Assembly: GCA_016302985.1 (NCBI GenBank)
Contig: JAEDMN010000135.1
Location: forward strand, 1-8,775
Direction: 5' to 3'
DNA length: 8,775 nucleotides
From: Kiritimatiellia bacterium
Lineage (GTDB): Bacteria; Verrucomicrobiota; Kiritimatiellia; RFP12; UBA1067
Shown here: piece by piece, positions 5,973 to 8,775 of the stretch
How positions within the stretch are numbered: the first letter of the stretch is position 1
Layout of the letters: every line of letters begins with the position of its first letter
The notes under the pieces: generated by a model
The model's database searches: none
What the model saw: the letters and a program-made list of their open reading frames with translations, nothing else
Told to the model about the DNA's origin: nothing
Made by a program: the position numbers and the translations under genes

Positions 5973-7172
5973 CTACTGGGCGTTCGCGGCGGCCTTCTGG
6001 TCGGCCTTGAAGTTGTCGTCGGCGAGCTTGTTGAAGCGCGTCATCAGGTCGATCTCCTTCGGGTCGTACGGACGCAGCGACGGACGCAGCAGGTCGTGGA
6101 ACCACTTCGTCAGATCGTATTCCTTCGCGCGCGGATCGCCCTTTTCGACCTGCGCCCACATGCTCTCCCACGGCTCGTAGGTCTGGTACTTGCCGGCGAC
6201 GAAGCCCCAGTTCACCGCGCCGATGCCCTCGAGGAACATCATCGGGTAGTTGTCGAAGACGTCGTTGTGCTGGATGCGCGCGAGCCACTCGGTGTTGACG
6301 AGCGGACGGCCGTAGTAGCGCTTCAGCTTGCTGACGATGCGGACATGGTCTTCGAATTTGGCATAGCAGTGGTAGGAGATGATGTCCGAGAGCTGGCCGG
6401 CGAGGCGCTGGGCCTTGTTCTTGTCCTGCTCCGACATGCCGTAGTGGCCCTGCCAGACATCCGCGGCCAGCGGCTGCACCGGGTCGATCTTCCACGCGAG
6501 CTGGAACATCTCGCGCAGCGGCTCGAGGCTCGCCTCGCCGCGGTGCGAGCTGCCGGGCTCGTTCCACACGTTCCAGAAGAGGATGCGCGGATCCGTGCGG
6601 TACTTCACGAGCAGCTCCTCGCACATCGCGTAGAACTTCGGCTTCAGCTCGGGGTCGTCCACCTGCGAATGGCCCATCTCGCCGGGGAAGCTGCCGTGCT
6701 GGCTCAGCTTGCGTCCGCCATGGTACCCGATGTCGCAGGGCTGCGGACCCGGCTTCGGCAGCTGCCAGATCTGCTTCGGGCGCATGCAGTCGTTGCCCAG
6801 GACGACGATTGCGCGCATCTTGTGCTTGTCGAGGATCTGCAGCGCCTGCTCGAAGCGCGCCATGAAGCCGTCGTGGTCGACCAGCCAGATGCCGAAGCCC
6901 TGGAGCTCGACGATGATGCGCATCGCGTTGAATCCGATCTTCTCGCCGACGGCGAGCTCGCGGTCCATCTCCTCGAAATGCTCCTTCGCGCCGAGCGCCT
7001 GCCACTGGTCCGCGCGGTTCGCGCAGCTCGCGGGCATGTAGTTGCAGCCGCGGATCCAGGGTTGCTTCTTGTACCAGTTCCAGGCCTGTTCCTTCGTCCA
7101 GGGGCCCGTGCGCTCCGCGAACACCATGCCCCCCGCGCAGAACGCGGCCACCATCAGCATCAGCTTCTTCAT
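5973..7172 (-). CDS. Secreted clan GH-A glycoside hydrolase (GH5/cellulase-like)
   Basis: This is a 399-residue exported glycosidase. A signal peptide (MKKLMLMVAAFCAGGMVFA) is followed by a probable cleavage before ERTGPW. The TIM barrel starts at PWIRGCNYMPA, and the barrel helices carry EKIGFNAMRI. The acid/base candidate is E205 in FWNVWNEPGSS and the nucleophile candidate is E295 in PLVNTEWLAR, the strand-4 and strand-7 arrangement of retaining clan GH-A enzymes. Substrate cannot be read from sequence, and the exact GH family is uncertain. The ATG at 7172 has AAGGAG 8 nt upstream; a GTG at 7181 overlaps that site and is less likely. It follows the exported isomerase homologue by 64 bases on the same strand, so both probably act on the same extracytoplasmic glycan. 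Confidence 0.82.
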   Translation of the reverse strand: MKKLMLMVAAFCAGGMVFAERTGPWTKEQAWNWYKKQPWIRGCNYMPASCANRADQWQALGAKEHFEEMDRELAVGEKIGFNAMRIIVELQGFGIWLVDHDGFMARFEQALQILDKHKMRAIVVLGNDCMRPKQIWQLPKPGPQPCDIGYHGGRKLSQHGSFPGEMGHSQVDDPELKPKFYAMCEELLVKYRTDPRILFWNVWNEPGSSHRGEASLEPLREMFQLAWKIDPVQPLAADVWQGHYGMSEQDKNKAQRLAGQLSDIISYHCYAKFEDHVRIVSKLKRYYGRPLVNTEWLARIQHNDVFDNYPMMFLEGIGAVNWGFVAGKYQTYEPWESMWAQVEKGDPRAKEYDLTKWFHDLLRPSLRPYDPKEIDLMTRFNKLADDNFKADQKAAANAQ

Positions 7173-7216
7173 GTCTTTCACTCCTTCACATTTGAGTTGC
7201 TTCGATTCAACGGGTG

Positions 7217-7238
7217 GAGGCGTTTATCTAAACGCCTC
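7217..7238 (-). other. Hairpin overlapping the isomerase stop codon
   Basis: GAGGCGTTTA and TAAACGCCTC are perfect 10-bp arms around a 2-base centre (a 9-bp stem with a 4-base loop is more realistic). It covers the stop codon of the isomerase-like gene and lies 45 bases before the glycosidase start codon. There is no U-run after it on the minus strand, so it is more likely a processing or stability element than a terminator. Confidence 0.5.
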
Positions 7239-8097
7239 AGGTTTCGATCAGGCCCTTCAGGTACGCGTGGTCCTTCCGGATCAGGTCCAGCGTCTTCGGA
7301 TCGCGCGTCGGCTTTACGACGAGCCAGCGCGTGCCCGCCCCCTTCGCGATGCGCACGAGCTCGGGCCAGTCGCAGCGCGGATCCTCGACTGTGACGTGGA
7401 TCGTCGGATTGCGCGCGGCGGAGCGCCGGAACCAGGCCACGGGGTCCTCTCCCGCCACGGCGCACCAGTTCGCGTCGAATTCCTGCAGCACACGCGAACT
7501 GAACCGCGAGAGCGGAAAGACCTGCGCGAGCTCCGGGTTGCGGCCCTCGCCCTCGAACAGCCACTCCCAGACGGGACGCCCCCCGAACCTGACCGCGAAC
7601 TCCTGGTCGTGGTTGTGGTAGGCGACCGTGATGCCCTCCCGGGCGCAGACCTCGGCCGCGTGGTTGATCACGTTGACGGCGAGCTGCCAGTCGCCGAGGT
7701 TCTCCGCGCTGCCCTTGAACCACGCCGTCGAGACGTGCGTGCAGCCGGACTCGTGGCAGAACCGTATCGTCTTCGCGAGGTCCGGCTCCGTCAGGTTGAA
7801 CGGGTACAGCTGCAGCGCGACCAGCTCGAGGCCGACGTCCGCGCACATCGCCTTCCACTCCGCGGCGGAGCGGCCGTAGAGACGTCCCGTCTCGACCCCG
7901 TCGTAGCCCATCGCCTTCGCGGCCTTCAGGGTTCCGGCCAGGTCGCCGTCGCAGAGGTCGCGCACCCCGTAGACCTGGAAGGCCAGCCGCGGCGCGGAAC
8001 GGGACGCTCCGCCTGGGGATTCTGCGTATCCGGGATGCGACGCCCCGGCGGCCAGCGCGGCCGCGCCGGCGGAAAGGATGAATTCACGTCTGTTCAC
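7237..8097 (-). CDS. Exported sugar phosphate isomerase/epimerase-like TIM-barrel protein
   Basis: This 286-residue protein belongs to the xylose isomerase-like TIM-barrel family (AP_endonuc_2 fold). It opens with a Tat-type signal, MNRREFILSAGAAALAAG, so it is probably exported already folded. Family blocks are LAFQVYGVRD, GYDGVETGRLYGRSAAEWK (E69), Y160-HNHDQEF-167, EFDANW (D208) and TIHV (H234). Where close relatives have a C-terminal metal-ligand Glu (an IVE-type strand end), this protein reads LVVKPTRD, with K262. The loop before it is also shorter than usual, so the chemistry may differ or be lost. The start is a GTG with AAGGAG 8 nt upstream; that GTG overlaps the stop of a broken transposase frame as GTGA. 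The substrate is unknown. Pairing with a secreted glycosidase points to sugar or glycan metabolism outside the cytoplasm. Confidence 0.82.
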   Translation of the reverse strand: MNRREFILSAGAAALAAGASHPGYAESPGGASRSAPRLAFQVYGVRDLCDGDLAGTLKAAKAMGYDGVETGRLYGRSAAEWKAMCADVGLELVALQLYPFNLTEPDLAKTIRFCHESGCTHVSTAWFKGSAENLGDWQLAVNVINHAAEVCAREGITVAYHNHDQEFAVRFGGRPVWEWLFEGEGRNPELAQVFPLSRFSSRVLQEFDANWCAVAGEDPVAWFRRSAARNPTIHVTVEDPRCDWPELVRIAKGAGTRWLVVKPTRDPKTLDLIRKDHAYLKGLIET

Positions 8098-8390
8098 TTC
8101 CCCGTCTCCTTCGTGTCCTCCGTCCGCTCCTCGCCGGCCGTCGTCGTACAGCTGTATTTCCTGCGTTTGGGCACCATCATGCCGTTCGCCTTCATCAGCT
8201 TGTAGAACCGGTTGACGCCCATGGAGGCGCCTTCCGCAGCCATCGCCGGACGGATCGCGTACAGCACCTTCTCACAGCCCGCCATCGGATTGACGATGCG
8301 CTCGCGACGGGCCAGCAACAGGATGAAGTCCTCCCTGTTCGAAGCCGAGCTTGTGCATCCAGTTGTAGACCGACATCTCGGCAATCCCAT
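8094..8390 (-). pseudogene. IS3-family transposase orfB fragment
   Basis: About 65 residues, from EDFILLLARRERI through YAIRPAMAAEGASMGVNRFY to KLMKANGMMVPKRRKYSCTT, match the N-terminal helix-turn-helix region of IS3-family OrfB proteins (typical form: GGRKLYHLL, GIKLGRDALFDLLRENGLL, RRRRRYVRTT). The whole DDE catalytic core is missing. After the CTT (near 8142) the frame runs through unrelated sequence for 15 codons and stops at 8094-8096 inside the start of the isomerase-like gene. The frame as it stands begins at 8390 in unrelated coding phase, so it is not expected to be functional. Confidence 0.75.
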
Positions 8391-8551
8391 ATGCCCGAGC
8401 GGCCTCCTGGACTGACTTCCATTTTGCGTCTCTCAGCTCCTCCATTACCTTGAGTTTGAATGCCTCACTATACCTTATTCGGTCCTTCATGTCTACCCGC
8501 TTTCTTCTTTGACTTCAAGAAGAAAGTGTTAACCTATCATAAAACCGGACA
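8142..8551 (-). mobile_element. Decayed IS3-family insertion sequence
   Basis: The remnant of about 410 bp holds the orfA and orfB pieces in their normal order. An intact element would be about 1.2-1.5 kb, so most has been lost. On the minus strand, TGTCCGGTTTTATGATAGG beginning at 8551 is a candidate outer end, since IS3 ends usually begin TG and lie just before orfA. The opposite end is missing: orfB homology stops abruptly near 8142. No target duplication could be identified. Confidence 0.6.
8272..8490 (-). pseudogene. IS3-family transposase orfA fragment
   Basis: The first 50 residues or so form the orfA helix-turn-helix: YSEAFKLKVMEELRDAKWKS, then VQEAARAYGIAEMSVYNWMH. The leucine-zipper half expected after it is absent, and the frame ends in out-of-phase sequence. 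The switch to orfB-like coding occurs near 8340 and needs a +1 (or -2) shift rather than the -1 programmed shift of this family. An internal deletion therefore joined the two halves. Confidence 0.75.
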
Positions 8552-8566
8552 GCCGCGGGAGCCCGG

Positions 8567-8687
8567 GGAGGGATTGACGCGTTCGGGGCCCGCGCCGTGC
8601 CGGGAACAGGAGAACAGGAGTCCGCAGGGCCGCAGGAGGGATTGACGCGTTCGGGGCCCGCGCCGGCACGAAAACAGGAGAACAGGA
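8567..8687. repeat. 68-bp-period imperfect direct repeat
   Basis: A 31-bp block (8567-8597) recurs without change at 8635-8665. In both copies it is followed, after 7 variable bases, by the same 15-mer AACAGGAGAACAGGA (8605-8619 and 8673-8687). The offset is 68 bp throughout, so this is a tandem duplication with divergence between the shared blocks. No gene is seen in 8491-8775; the stretch is intergenic repeats upstream of the IS remnant. Confidence 0.85.
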
Positions 8688-8730
8688 AATATTTTACAGA
8701 AGTCCCTCACGCCTCCTGTTCTCCTGTTTT
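8671..8730. repeat. 17-bp perfect inverted repeat from the AACAGGAG octamer
   Basis: AAAACAGGAGAACAGGA (8671-8687) and its exact reverse complement (8714-8730) flank 26 bases. Pairing continues outwards imperfectly through 8659-8670 and 8731-8742, with three mismatches and a G-T wobble. Each arm is itself two copies of an octamer, AACAGGAG. A transcript would fold into a long hairpin. Confidence 0.8.
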
Positions 8731-8775
8731 CGGCATGGCGCGCGGAGGCTCCCCATGCCTCCTGTTCTCCTGTTT
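8712..8775. repeat. Direct repeat of the inverted octamer block at the window edge
   Basis: The 18-mer CCTCCTGTTCTCCTGTTT occurs at 8712-8729 and again at 8758-8775, 46 bp apart, and the second copy runs to the window edge. With the two forward copies this makes four octamer pairs in about 170 bp: two in one orientation, then two in the other. Confidence 0.8.

Noticed and set aside
5892..7394. 500-codon plus-strand frame across the glycosidase
   Set aside because: No domain, biased composition, and it runs across two confident minus-strand genes with signal peptides and catalytic motifs.
8272..8390. Programmed frameshift producing an OrfAB transposase
   Set aside because: The frames differ by +1 (or -2), not -1. 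No A-rich slippery run was seen, and both the orfA C-terminus and orfB N-terminus are missing, so a deletion explains it better.
8567..8775. CRISPR array
   Set aside because: Repeats differ in length, spacing and orientation, share octamer substructure, and there are no regular unique spacers or cas genes.

Overview
The window reads as GC-rich bacterial chromosome, with strong G/C preference at third codon positions. It carries two functional blocks and a repeat-rich end. A eukaryote-type UDP-sugar pyrophosphorylase, a Tat-exported sugar isomerase-like protein paired with a secreted glycoside hydrolase, and a YeiH-family transporter together suggest an anaerobic polysaccharide degrader, perhaps from the PVC or Bacteroidota side of the tree. 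That placement is inference; no marker gene is present.

Left block (about 1-4355): the last 24 codons of an unknown gene are followed by a divergent pair. A LysR-type regulator lies on the minus strand. On the plus strand is a probable operon of a siroheme/[4Fe-4S] sulfite (or nitrite) reductase, a YeiH-family putative sulfate/sulfite exporter, and an 87-residue two-helix membrane protein whose ribosome-binding site overlaps the exporter's stop codon. The 100-bp divergent gap holds a palindromic T-N11-A LysR box, a good minus-strand promoter and a weaker plus-strand promoter. The box is centred at about -65 of the plus promoter and touches the regulator's start codon. The simplest reading is a sulfite-responsive circuit: the regulator senses the anion, one enzyme reduces it, the transporter expels it, and the small protein may assist the transporter. 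A strong bidirectional hairpin terminator closes the operon.

Right block (about 4431-8145, minus strand): a UAP1-like UDP-N-acetylhexosamine/UDP-sugar pyrophosphorylase has its own TATAAT promoter. Upstream of it lies a two-gene unit of an exported TIM-barrel sugar isomerase/epimerase homologue, which lacks an expected catalytic glutamate, followed by a secreted clan GH-A (GH5-like) glycosidase with both catalytic glutamates. A possible 42-codon ORF follows the glycosidase by one base.

Right end (about 8142-8775): a decayed IS3-family element keeps parts of orfA and orfB, and its broken orfB frame overlaps the isomerase start by the four bases GTGA. Beyond it is an intergenic stretch of direct and inverted repeats built on an AACAGGAG octamer. 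A related octamer array (GGTTGACA type) sits beside the terminator at 4367-4398. No CRISPR array, tRNA or rRNA was seen.
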